From NCBI GenBank assembly GCA_022360955.1, contig JAKSBV010000457.1, positions 1 through 35,259 of the forward strand: DNA of 35,259 nucleotides. The letters are read 5' to 3'. Below, in pieces: positions 25,570 to 33,363 of the stretch. Below the pieces are notes generated by a model. That model had not been told where the DNA came from. It searched no databases and was given only the letters and a program-made list of their open reading frames with translations. A program made the position numbers and the translations under genes. How positions within the stretch are numbered: the stretch's first letter is position 1; each line of letters opens with the position of its first letter. The DNA is from Bacillota bacterium (GTDB taxonomy: Bacteria > Bacillota > Clostridia > SK-Y3).

Positions 25570-26235
25570 ATGGTGGATAGGATACTCTTATCTGAGAAAA
25601 CGGCAGAGAAGATTAAAAAATTAATAATAGAAAACAAGTATCAGCCGGGAGATAAACTGCCTAATGAAATCGAATTGGCCGAAACGTTAAATGTTGGGCG
25701 TTCCACAATTAGAGAAGCTATTAAAATATTGATTTCAATTAATATTGTGGAGATTAAGAGAGGAAAGGGCACCTTTGTATGTAAAAATCCGGGACTAATA
25801 GAAGACCCTTTTGGTGTGACGTTTCTTAACGAAAAGCAACTATTGCAACACCTTTTAGAAACCAGGCTGATATTTGAGCCCGAAATTGCGGCATTAGCTG
25901 CCCGCAGGGCGACAGAAGAAGAGATTGAAAGGCTTAAGGAAAATAAAACGACAATGGAAGATAATTTTAAGAAAGGAAAGACGCTGCTTTCCGATGATGT
26001 GGAATTTCATAGGCTTATTGCAAAAAGTACGAAGAATCCCGTATTGCAGCGAATATTTCCAATCATAAATGAGTGTATTTCCGAAAGATACATGACAGAT
26101 ATTATCCCCAGTTATGATGGTTCTACATCCGAATACCACCAACGTATTATTGATGCAATCGAGCAAAGGGACCCTGAGAAAGCATATGCTGTCATGAAAA
26201 GACATATTGAGAGGGCAATTGAGCAAATTAAATAA
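25570..26235 (+). CDS. FadR-subfamily GntR transcriptional regulator
   Basis: A 221-aa regulator with an N-terminal winged helix (about 5-72: KIKKLIIENKYQPGDKLP, IELAETLNVGRSTIREAIKIL, KRGKGTFVC) and an FCD ligand domain (about 90-220) with the metal-ligand pattern DVEFHRLIA, conserved NPVL and EYHQRIIDAI..HIERAI. FCD members generally bind small carboxylates or sugar acids, often through a metal, which fits an acid substrate for this locus. The likely targets are the two operator-like sites. The upstream TTGTCATCAA at about 25537 contains the half-site GTCATC and could serve autoregulation. The ATG has SD TGGGGGCGA. Confidence 0.92.
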   Translation: MVDRILLSEKTAEKIKKLIIENKYQPGDKLPNEIELAETLNVGRSTIREAIKILISINIVEIKRGKGTFVCKNPGLIEDPFGVTFLNEKQLLQHLLETRLIFEPEIAALAARRATEEEIERLKENKTTMEDNFKKGKTLLSDDVEFHRLIAKSTKNPVLQRIFPIINECISERYMTDIIPSYDGSTSEYHQRIIDAIEQRDPEKAYAVMKRHIERAIEQIK

Positions 26236-26253
26236 AAATATAAGAAATACCTG

Positions 26254-26282
26254 TTGATTTTTTAGTGAATATGTATTATAAT
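26254..26282 (+). promoter_or_regulatory. promoter upstream of dehydrogenase 2
   Basis: TTGATT (26254-26259), 17-bp spacer, TATAAT (26277-26282). It starts 18 bp after the regulator stop and leaves a leader of roughly 270 nt before the next gene. Confidence 0.7.
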
Positions 26283-26287
26283 AAAAC

Positions 26288-26351
26288 ATGACATCAGATG
26301 ACATACGTCCGACCACCATTATTTCATTTGCCTCCAAGACATCAGACGACA
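26288..26351 (+). promoter_or_regulatory. operator-like sites 2 and 3
   Basis: GACATCAGATGACA (26290-26303) and GACATCAGACGACA (26338-26351) differ at one position and lie 48 bp apart. The first is part of an imperfect palindrome ATGACATCAGATGACAT (26288-26304) and directly follows the -10 box. Its reverse complement resembles operator site 1. Confidence 0.6.
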
Positions 26352-26559
26352 GACGACACGTTGACAAGACCTAAGTTTAATTATCTATTGCGTTAGTATT
26401 TTGAAAGTAGTTATGTAATGAATCCTATGAGGCAAGTATTGTGATTAAAAAAACATTTTGCCCCCCCCCAAAAAAATATCCCCCGTGAATTTATGAAGGC
26501 GCTATTTTAAAAATGCAATCTATTCTCATTCTATTAAGTGTCTAAGGAGGGAACCGTTT
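26352..26559 (+). other. leader of dehydrogenase 2 with an oligo-C tract
   Basis: An AT-rich leader with about nine Cs at 26461-26469 directly followed by seven As, then CCCCC further on. No coding frame or clear riboswitch fold is visible. The SD AAGGAGGG of the next gene closes it. Confidence 0.4.
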
Positions 26560-27570
26560 ATGAAAGCTCTATTTTTAAAAGAAGCTAAAAAGTTTGAATT
26601 TCAAGATATATCCTTAGAGAATTCTGAAGAAAAAATTACAATTAAAGTAAAAGCATTAGGCATATGCGGATCGGAGATATCTGCCTATAAGGGAGTATTT
26701 CCGCTTGGAATTTTCCCAAGAACCTTGGGGCATGAGCTGGCAGGAGAAGTGGTATATGCTCCGGAAAATGCAAAAGGCGTGGTGGAAGGTGACCACGTAG
26801 TATTAGAGCCCTATGTTTACTGCGGAAAATGCTATCCATGCAGTGTTGGGAAAACAAATGCTTGTGAAAACCTGGAGGTTATAGGTGTGCATCGCAATGG
26901 CGGTTATATGGAATATTATGCGCACGACAAAGACCTGGTACACAAGATTCCGAAGGATATGCCATTTGAGTACGGGGCCATGGTTGAACCGCTGACAATA
27001 TCATTGCATGGCGTACATAGGGCAAATGTTAAAGCGGGCGAATGTGTAGTGATTACCGGAGCAGGAGCGATAGGGATACTGGCGGCACAATATGTTAAAT
27101 ATTTAGGGGCCGTGCCTATCGTTATAGATCCTTTGGATAAAAGATTGGAATTGTGTAAGGGTCTGGGGATCGATCATATCATTAATCCTTCCAGGCAAAA
27201 TGCGGTTGATGAAATTAGAGAAATGACAGGCGGGCGTATGGCAGAAGCATTAGTAGAAGCCTCGGGAGCCGTATCGGCGATAAAGAGTGCAATTGATTAT
27301 GTGGCATATACCGGCAAAGTATCTTTGGTGGGCTATTCTCATGGCGAAATTCCGCTTCCGACTTTTATGTTTACTAAGAAAGAATTGGATGTAAACGGTT
27401 CAAGAAACAGTGCGAACGAGTTTCCGCTTGCAATCGATTTAATTGATAAAGGAGCAATTGATGTTAAAGCAATGATAACCAATCTCATTGATTTTGAAGA
27501 AATGCCCGCGTATTTTGAAAAAATTACAAATACCCCAAGTGAGTTTATTAAAGTAATTGCAAAATTATAA
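26560..27570 (+). CDS. zinc-dependent polyol/alcohol dehydrogenase (MDR family), paralogue 2
   Basis: A 336-aa member of the sorbitol/idonate dehydrogenase group. Catalytic zinc ligands C36 (GICGSE), H58-E59 (GHELAG) and structural cysteines C88, C91, C94, C102 (CGKCYPCSVGKTNAC). The nucleotide loop is ITGAGAIGILAAQ with an Asp in VIDPLDKRLEL, favouring NAD. It is clearly different from the two other dehydrogenases of the locus, so each probably handles its own carbon or intermediate. The ATG has a perfect SD (AAGGAGGG). An isomerase gene follows 67 bp later. Confidence 0.93.
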   Translation: MKALFLKEAKKFEFQDISLENSEEKITIKVKALGICGSEISAYKGVFPLGIFPRTLGHELAGEVVYAPENAKGVVEGDHVVLEPYVYCGKCYPCSVGKTNACENLEVIGVHRNGGYMEYYAHDKDLVHKIPKDMPFEYGAMVEPLTISLHGVHRANVKAGECVVITGAGAIGILAAQYVKYLGAVPIVIDPLDKRLELCKGLGIDHIINPSRQNAVDEIREMTGGRMAEALVEASGAVSAIKSAIDYVAYTGKVSLVGYSHGEIPLPTFMFTKKELDVNGSRNSANEFPLAIDLIDKGAIDVKAMITNLIDFEEMPAYFEKITNTPSEFIKVIAKL

Positions 27571-27637
27571 TCTATATTTTTTCTGAGAGACTCACAGCAT
27601 GATTGGCAGAAACAATAGGTTTAAAGGGAGGAGTATG

Positions 27638-28444
27638 ATGAAACTTAGTATCGCAATAGCGGAAAATGCATCTGAAATGGCCCCGATAGTATTAAGGGGC
27701 GATCTTGTGGATTCCATTAAAAAGGCTGCACAAATCGGATATGATGCGGTAGAGTTACACATTAGGGACCCGAAAGAAGTTGATGTGAATGAAATCAAAG
27801 ATGTTTGTGAGCAATATAACATTGAAGTGTCAACAATTGGTACGGGTTCAGGATACGGTATGGATAAGTTAAGCTTAAGCAGTCCCGATGAAGGAATAAG
27901 ACAAAAAGCAATTCAACGCATCATTGATCATATCCATTTTGCCAAGCATTTTAATGCAGGGGTCATTATAGGGCTGATAAGAGGACAGGTCAAAGAAACC
28001 GAAAGTTATCAAGCCTTTGAAACAAAATTAATAATGAGCCTGAAAGAATGCCTTGCGGCAGCCGAAAAGGAAAATGTTGTGCTGGTATTAGAGGCAATCA
28101 ATAGATTTGAAAGTGATGTATTATGTGATTTGGAACGAACAGCAGCGTTTGTAAGAAAGATAAACAGCAGTCATTTAAAGCTACATATTGATACGTTTCA
28201 TATGAATATTGAAGAACGCAGTATGGTCAATAGTATCAAGAACGTAAAGGACGTTTTAGGTCACGTACACCTTGCCGATAGCAACAGGTGGTATCCCGGT
28301 CACGGACATTATAATTTTAAAGAGACGATCGAGGTATTGAAGGAGGTGTCATATAGTAACATTCTAGCGATGGAGTGTATGATGTTCCCTGAACAAAATG
28401 AAGCCGCTGAAAAAGCCTATGCTTATATCAAGAAGCTGCTGTAA
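27638..28444 (+). CDS. TIM-barrel sugar epimerase/isomerase (AP endonuclease 2 superfamily)
   Basis: A 268-aa protein of the xylose isomerase-like TIM-barrel group that includes ketose 3-epimerases and hydroxypyruvate isomerase. The metal-ligand set of ketose 3-epimerases is visible: E152 (LEAINRFE), D185 and H188 (HIDTFHMN), H211 (GHVHLADS) and E246 (LAMECM), with W218-GHG nearby. It should interconvert keto sugars or epimerise next to a carbonyl. ATG 27638 is 6 nt from GGGAGG. ATG 27635 is adjacent and cannot be excluded. It lies between dehydrogenase 2 and the LarA-like gene, in the same transcription direction. Confidence 0.85.
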   Translation: MKLSIAIAENASEMAPIVLRGDLVDSIKKAAQIGYDAVELHIRDPKEVDVNEIKDVCEQYNIEVSTIGTGSGYGMDKLSLSSPDEGIRQKAIQRIIDHIHFAKHFNAGVIIGLIRGQVKETESYQAFETKLIMSLKECLAAAEKENVVLVLEAINRFESDVLCDLERTAAFVRKINSSHLKLHIDTFHMNIEERSMVNSIKNVKDVLGHVHLADSNRWYPGHGHYNFKETIEVLKEVSYSNILAMECMMFPEQNEAAEKAYAYIKKLL

Positions 28445-28470
28445 TTGATATCGTTTAGAATGGTCAAATA

Positions 28471-28629
28471 GTGAAAACAAATGGTTCGGATGATATTGAT
28501 GCCGTGAAAATATATGGAAATTCTTTACCCAAAAACAGTAGGAGGCGATACGATCAAGCTGGGGGAAAGGTTATAAAATGCAATACAAAAGAGAAACAAG
28601 CCGGATGGCGGATGCGTTGGATTGCATAA
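28471..28629 (+). other. short open frames in a spacer, possible gene remnant
   Basis: The 230-bp spacer before the LarA-like gene has a 52-codon frame from GTG 28471 and a 26-codon frame from ATG 28578 that has a good SD (GGGGGAAAGG). None resembles a family I know. It may be the decayed remains of a gene or simply spacer. Confidence 0.25.
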
Positions 28630-28674
28630 AAAATATAAAATACGGATTAATGCTATGAAGAAGAGGTAGAGAAT

Positions 28675-29946
28675 GTGAGCGATAATATAAGCAAATTATT
28701 AGTAGATATTAAAGTGCCTAAGATGGCAAAGATAAGACAAAAGTTCAACCCTAAAAAGATTGAAGACGTTGCGGCAGAGGTGTCAAAGCAGTTAGACAGG
28801 ACGGAAATAAGGTCCGCAGTCAAGCCGGGAGACAGCATTGCGATCACATGTGGAAGCCGGGGGGTAGCCAATATTCCACTGGTACTAAGAGAAATTGCAA
28901 ACTTCCTCAAGTCCTTGGGCGGAAAACCGTTTATCATTCCGGCCATGGGAAGTCACGGGGGCTCTACAGCCGAAGGACAGCGGGAAATTATCGAATCGTA
29001 TGGTGTAACGGAAGATTATGTAGGCTGCCCCATCAGATCAACAATGGAAGTATCACTGGTGGGACATACCGAAACCGGTGAACCGGTATATATTGATAAA
29101 TATGCCTGCGAGGCAGACGGTATTGTTGTCGTAAACCGAATAAAAGCGCATACATCGTTTAGGGGAAAATATGAAAGCGGATTGATGAAGATGATAACAA
29201 TCGGGCTGGGCAAGCAGGTTGGTGCCGATACGTGCCATGCGGACGGATTCAAATACATGAGCGAAAAAGTGCCTATGTATGCCAATGTTATCAGAAAAAA
29301 TGCAAAAATTATCTTTGGCGTTGCCAGCATCGAAAATGCATACGATCAAACGTACAAAATAGCAGCATTAACAAATGAGGAGATACCTGAAAAAGAACCG
29401 GAGTTACTGCTGGAATCGAAAACATTAATGCCAAGGATCAAGTTCGACGAGATTGATGTTCTGATTATAGATGAAATGGGGAAAGAGATTAGCGGTGCGG
29501 GTATAGACCCCAATATTACAGGCAGGTATGATACCCCATATGCATCCGGAGGCCCGACGGTACAAAGAATAATCGTGCTGGATTTGACCCATAAGACGCA
29601 TGGAAATGCGTGCGGCATTGGTCTAGCTGATTTCACGACCAGAAGATTATTTGATAAGATGGATTTTGCAAATACCTATCCTAATATTATCACAAATACA
29701 TTACCTCATACGGTCAAAATTCCGGCAGTGATGGAAAATGACGATTTGGCCATCAAATCGGCCATTAAGACATGTAATTTCATTGACAAGAAAAATCCAA
29801 GAATTGTAAGGATGAAAAACACGCTTTGTGTTGAGGAGCTCTATATTTCCGAAGTATTACTTGAAGAAGCCAGGAAAGATAAAACAATAGAAATATTAGA
29901 AGAACCTAAGCATCTTAATTTTGATGAAAATGGAAATTTATTTTAA
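28675..29946 (+). CDS. LarA-superfamily nickel-pincer racemase/epimerase-like enzyme (DUF2088)
   Basis: A 423-aa protein of the lactate-racemase superfamily. Signature blocks: GSRGVANIP, MGSHGGST (H94), VVVNRIKAHTSFRG (H159), ESGLMKMITIGLGK (K172) and a downstream H188. In Lactiplantibacillus LarA the key residues are H108, H174, K184 (covalent cofactor link) and H200 (nickel ligand). The spacings here are 65, 13 and 16 against 66, 10 and 16, so the set appears kept with a three-residue insertion. Such enzymes invert the carbon bearing OH next to a carboxylate. The GTG start has SD AGAGGTAGAG. The cofactor genes larB, larC and larE are not in this window and must lie elsewhere. The TRAP genes follow 93 bp later. 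Confidence 0.85.
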   Translation: MSDNISKLLVDIKVPKMAKIRQKFNPKKIEDVAAEVSKQLDRTEIRSAVKPGDSIAITCGSRGVANIPLVLREIANFLKSLGGKPFIIPAMGSHGGSTAEGQREIIESYGVTEDYVGCPIRSTMEVSLVGHTETGEPVYIDKYACEADGIVVVNRIKAHTSFRGKYESGLMKMITIGLGKQVGADTCHADGFKYMSEKVPMYANVIRKNAKIIFGVASIENAYDQTYKIAALTNEEIPEKEPELLLESKTLMPRIKFDEIDVLIIDEMGKEISGAGIDPNITGRYDTPYASGGPTVQRIIVLDLTHKTHGNACGIGLADFTTRRLFDKMDFANTYPNIITNTLPHTVKIPAVMENDDLAIKSAIKTCNFIDKKNPRIVRMKNTLCVEELYISEVLLEEARKDKTIEILEEPKHLNFDENGNLF

Positions 29947-30039
29947 CTTTTGATTATATGCCGGCAATGATTGATGAGATGATATTATTAAATATAGTTG
30001 TCGGATATAATAAATAAAAATCTAGGGAGGATCGGAAAA

Positions 30040-31116
30040 ATGGGAAAAAATTTCAAAAGAGTTATTGTATTCATGTTAATGGCTGTGCTGGTAGTGACAT
30101 TAGTTGGTTGCGGTGCTGCAAAAACTGAAGAACCGACAGAATCTCAAGGACCGAAAGAAGAACCGCAGCCAAAAGAGCAAAAGAAAGTAAAAATTTCTAT
30201 TAATCACACTTCTTCGTTAGAAAGTCCTTGGCAAAAAGGTTCTTTAGCTTTGGCGGAATATGCTAATTCAAAAAGTGACAACCTAGAGGTTGAAGTTTTT
30301 GGTAATGGGGTATTATGCCAAAGAAACTGGGAAATTATGCTTGAGATGATCCAGGTGGGTTCAACGGAAGCCGGCTTGGAATCAGTTACCGCATTAGGTT
30401 CAATTGTACCTGAATTATCATCCATTCAATTGCCGTTCTTGTTTGATGATATGGATCATGTGAATCAATTCCTGGCAAACAATCCTCCGATTTGGCAAAA
30501 GTGGTTGAAAGAATTTGAAAAGAAAGGGTTAGTAGCGATTGCGGTATCGCCGAGAAGATTTAGACAATTAATCAACAATAAGGTATTGGTTAAAACGCCC
30601 GAAGATATTAAAGGTTTGAAATTCAGAGTACCGTCCAATCAGATGTTTGTAAGGATCTTTGAATTATTGGGAGCAAAACCGGTTCCACTGCCATCAGGTG
30701 AAATTTATACTTCAATCCAATTGGGCACGGTTGTTGGGGAAGATAACTCCGTACCGGTCGTATATGACTTTAAGACTCATGAAGTAGCGGATAAGATGAC
30801 CATTTGGAACTACATGACCGATTATTCGATTGTAGTAATAAATAAAGAGATTTGGGAAAGCTTAAGCAAAGAAGACCAACAAATCTTAATGGAAGCCGGT
30901 AAAGAATATGATAAAGCTAACCGGGCAGCGGATGATGAATATGCAGTGTATGCAAGAGAGGAAATGGAAAAAGCAGGAGTGGCATTCTATGATATGCCTG
31001 CTGCGGAAAAAGAACCGTTTAAGGAACTGGTTGCGCCTATGTATGGTGAACTGAAGGAGAAATTAGGCGAAGCCGATTATAATGAATTTATGAAAGCTGT
31101 TGACGATGCCAGATAA
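30040..31116 (+). CDS. dctP: TRAP transporter solute-binding lipoprotein (DctP family)
   Basis: Extracytoplasmic binding protein of a tripartite ATP-independent transporter. It is a lipoprotein with lipobox LVGC (Cys24) and a polar linker, then the DctP fold. SPRRFRQL and KGLKFRVPSN carry the conserved Arg (R196) that binds the substrate carboxylate in the family, followed by LGAKPVPLPSGEIYTSIQLG. So the ligand should be an organic or sugar acid. The ATG has SD AGGGAGG. The frame is open to 29998 but without an SD there. A palindromic hairpin lies between it and the permease genes. Confidence 0.95.
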   Translation: MGKNFKRVIVFMLMAVLVVTLVGCGAAKTEEPTESQGPKEEPQPKEQKKVKISINHTSSLESPWQKGSLALAEYANSKSDNLEVEVFGNGVLCQRNWEIMLEMIQVGSTEAGLESVTALGSIVPELSSIQLPFLFDDMDHVNQFLANNPPIWQKWLKEFEKKGLVAIAVSPRRFRQLINNKVLVKTPEDIKGLKFRVPSNQMFVRIFELLGAKPVPLPSGEIYTSIQLGTVVGEDNSVPVVYDFKTHEVADKMTIWNYMTDYSIVVINKEIWESLSKEDQQILMEAGKEYDKANRAADDEYAVYAREEMEKAGVAFYDMPAAEKEPFKELVAPMYGELKEKLGEADYNEFMKAVDDAR

Positions 31117-31145
31117 TAAGTGGTAAGCAAAACATGAAAGAAATT

Positions 31146-31180
31146 AAAGAATATGGCTGTTTTAAACAGCCATATTCTTT
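31146..31180 (+). terminator. hairpin between the TRAP binding protein and permease genes
   Basis: A 17-bp perfect inverted repeat AAAGAATATGGCTGTTT/AAACAGCCATATTCTTT with a one-base centre, followed by TAAAAAGG. Without a real T-tract it is likely a partial terminator or mRNA-stability hairpin, which would keep binding protein above permease. Confidence 0.65.
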
Positions 31181-31210
31181 AAAAAGGAGAGCTCCTAATA
31201 GAGATAGGAT

Positions 31211-31735
31211 GTGAATTTATTGAAAAAAGTTCTAAGATTCTTATATAACTTGGATAAATATCTTGGGATCATAATCGTTGCGTGTATATTTTTTGATGTT
31301 TGTTTACAAGTCATAAGTCGGCTGGCACCGGGCAATTCTATTCCCTGGACGGTAGAGGCAGGTGAAATGCTATTAGGGGCGTTGATATGGTTGGGGTTAA
31401 GTGCGGGTGTTACGGATAATTCTCATATCGTTTTGGACTTAGTTGTAAAGAAGCTTCCTAAAAGACCCAAAAAAGTGTTTGGAATCATCAGTAATTTTAT
31501 GTTTATGGTGTATATGTTTGCATTAGCTTATTTTGTTTATGGGTTATTGTTGCATTATCTAAGGATTGATAGTAAATCGGTCATTCTTGAATTGAGCCTG
31601 TTTGTTGTCAGATTACCCATATTTATAGGTTGTATTGCCAGAATTATTAAGTTGACTATCAAACAATATAGAGTCATTGCAGGAAAAGAAGAAATGTTTG
31701 TAGATTCTATAGATGATTTAGTAAAGGAGGATTAA
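31211..31735 (+). CDS. dctQ: TRAP transporter small permease (DctQ family)
   Basis: A 174-aa membrane protein with four helices (about 16-33, 44-66, 88-112, 128-150), the DctQ pattern, including the WTVEAGEMLLGALIWLGLSAG region typical of the family. Starts at GTG 31211 or possibly TTG 31220. The SD is weak (ATAGGAT), so coupling or a late start is possible. It ends 5 bp before the large permease gene. Confidence 0.93.
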   Translation: MNLLKKVLRFLYNLDKYLGIIIVACIFFDVCLQVISRLAPGNSIPWTVEAGEMLLGALIWLGLSAGVTDNSHIVLDLVVKKLPKRPKKVFGIISNFMFMVYMFALAYFVYGLLLHYLRIDSKSVILELSLFVVRLPIFIGCIARIIKLTIKQYRVIAGKEEMFVDSIDDLVKED

Positions 31736-31740
31736 AAATA

Positions 31741-33027
31741 ATGCCAATGACAATAACGTTAGTCATAATAACTGCGGTGCTGGTAATTATTGGTACTCCT
31801 ATAGCGGTATCACTAGGATTTGCTTCAATGATCGTATTATTATTTTTTCAACCGGTACCTAATCTGCTGATTATCCCTCAATTATTTAGTGAAGCAGCAA
31901 CTTCATTTATGATGTTGGCAGTACCTTTGTTTATTTTAACAGGGGCTTTGATGGAGAGAGGGACGGTAGGCAGAAATTTGATCGACTTTACCACATCAAT
32001 CGTGGGGTGGATGACCGGGGGATTAGGTGCGGTCAATATAGTAGGCAGTATGATATTCGGCGGAATATCCGGCTCATCATTGGCGGATAGTGCTACTTTT
32101 GGTTCGATCTTGGTTCCTAGAATGGTTGAAGATGGGTACCCAAAGGATTATGCCGGCGCGGTGACATTAACCTCATCATGCCTGTCGGTTGTAATACCGC
32201 CGAGCATATTACTTGTATTAGCGGCAGCTTCTACACAGCAATCGGTTGCTAAGGCTTTGGCCGGCGGGCTGCTGCCGGGTATATTGGTAACAATAATGCT
32301 GTTGCTTCCTAACTATTTCATAGCCAAAAAACATGGTTATGGCAGCAAAGTAAAATTTTCTTTGAAGCATATCGGACAAAAATTTCTTTCATGCTGGACC
32401 GCATTGATAGCACCTATTATTATTTTAGGAACAATTTTCTCAGGCATTGTAACGCCGACGGAAGGTGCTGCAGTAGCCGTATTATATATTTTGATTATTG
32501 ACGGCATCATATACAGGAAGTTAACGCTCAAAGACATAGCGGACGCATTAAAGAGCACGGCCATATTGACAAGTGCCATTTTATTTATCGTAACTTCAAG
32601 TGCAATAGCAAACTTTATTATTTCTTTTGAGCATGTTCCGCAATTTCTTGCAAAAATGCTTCTCGAAATGCCCGGCGGTACGGTAGGTCTATTAATTTTA
32701 TTAGATATCATTTTGGTGCTGGTCGGTATGACTGTTGACGCAAGCCCCGCAATCATTGTATTCACACCATTGTTTTTGCCGATTGCAGTCACAGCGGGGA
32801 TAGATCCTATACACTTTTTGGTATTGTCGGTGATGGGATTAGCTTTAGGATTAACAACCCCCCCTTATGGTGTATGCTTATTTAGTATAGCATCGGTATG
32901 TAATATTTCTATGCAGCATTTGGTTAGAAAGGCCTTGCCGTTTTATGTCGCATTGATTGTCGCATTAATATTGGTAACCTTTATACCGCAGCTATCATTA
33001 TTTTTACCTCATATTTTAGGGTTGTAA
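31741..33027 (+). CDS. dctM: TRAP transporter large permease (DctM family)
   Basis: A 428-aa integral membrane protein with about 12 helices that forms the sodium-driven transport channel. Family blocks seen: LAVPLFILTGALMERG, GSMIFGGISGSSLADSATFGSI, VIPPSILLVLAA, TPTEGAAVAVLY, MTVDASPAIIVFTPLFLP and GLALGLTTPPYGVCLF. The ATG has SD AAAGGAGGA directly overlapping the end of dctQ. It completes a standard P-Q-M transporter. Repeat-rich spacer follows. Confidence 0.97.
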   Translation: MPMTITLVIITAVLVIIGTPIAVSLGFASMIVLLFFQPVPNLLIIPQLFSEAATSFMMLAVPLFILTGALMERGTVGRNLIDFTTSIVGWMTGGLGAVNIVGSMIFGGISGSSLADSATFGSILVPRMVEDGYPKDYAGAVTLTSSCLSVVIPPSILLVLAAASTQQSVAKALAGGLLPGILVTIMLLLPNYFIAKKHGYGSKVKFSLKHIGQKFLSCWTALIAPIIILGTIFSGIVTPTEGAAVAVLYILIIDGIIYRKLTLKDIADALKSTAILTSAILFIVTSSAIANFIISFEHVPQFLAKMLLEMPGGTVGLLILLDIILVLVGMTVDASPAIIVFTPLFLPIAVTAGIDPIHFLVLSVMGLALGLTTPPYGVCLFSIASVCNISMQHLVRKALPFYVALIVALILVTFIPQLSLFLPHILGL

Positions 33028-33059
33028 TTATTTTGTCCTGAAAAGCGTACAGTCATCGT

Positions 33060-33215
33060 GCTCAAAAATACGATTTATATTGAATAGAATACGTAGAATG
33101 TATGCAGGTTATATATTTTATTTTAAAGTGTGATATCTATATAAGCAACATGAGTGATGTATTTTTTAAAACGTCCTTGTTCCAATGCAGTTTGAGATTA
33201 CAATGTGCGATTTTT
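33060..33215. repeat. MITE-like family 1 fragments F1 and F2
   Basis: F1 (about 33060-33143, plus) ends in TTTTATTTTAAAGTGTGATATCTATAT, like the right end of copy A. F2 (about 33144-33215, minus) carries ATGTATTTTTTAAAACG and, on the minus strand, ATCGCACATTGTAATC, like the left half of copy A. They lie back to back, as if one element had rearranged. Confidence 0.6.
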
Positions 33216-33217
33216 AG

Positions 33218-33297
33218 TATAGATAACGCACTGTAACGTTAGAAATATAATCGTACTCCAGCCATTATATTTCTAATTCTAGTATGTGTTATCTATA
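33218..33297. repeat. long inverted repeat upstream of dehydrogenase 3
   Basis: 33-bp arms (33218-33250 and 33265-33297) agree at 26 of 33 positions. Outer ends TATAGATAAC and inner ends TTAGAAATATAA are perfect, with a 14-nt loop. The outer motif GATAAC resembles the family 1 termini, so it may be a minimal element. A regulatory stem-loop is the alternative. Confidence 0.6.
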
Positions 33298-33363
33298 AAG
33301 ATAAAATTATTGAATTTTAAGGGGGGAATGACCGCATCGTTTTGAAAGAATGCGGCGATCATT

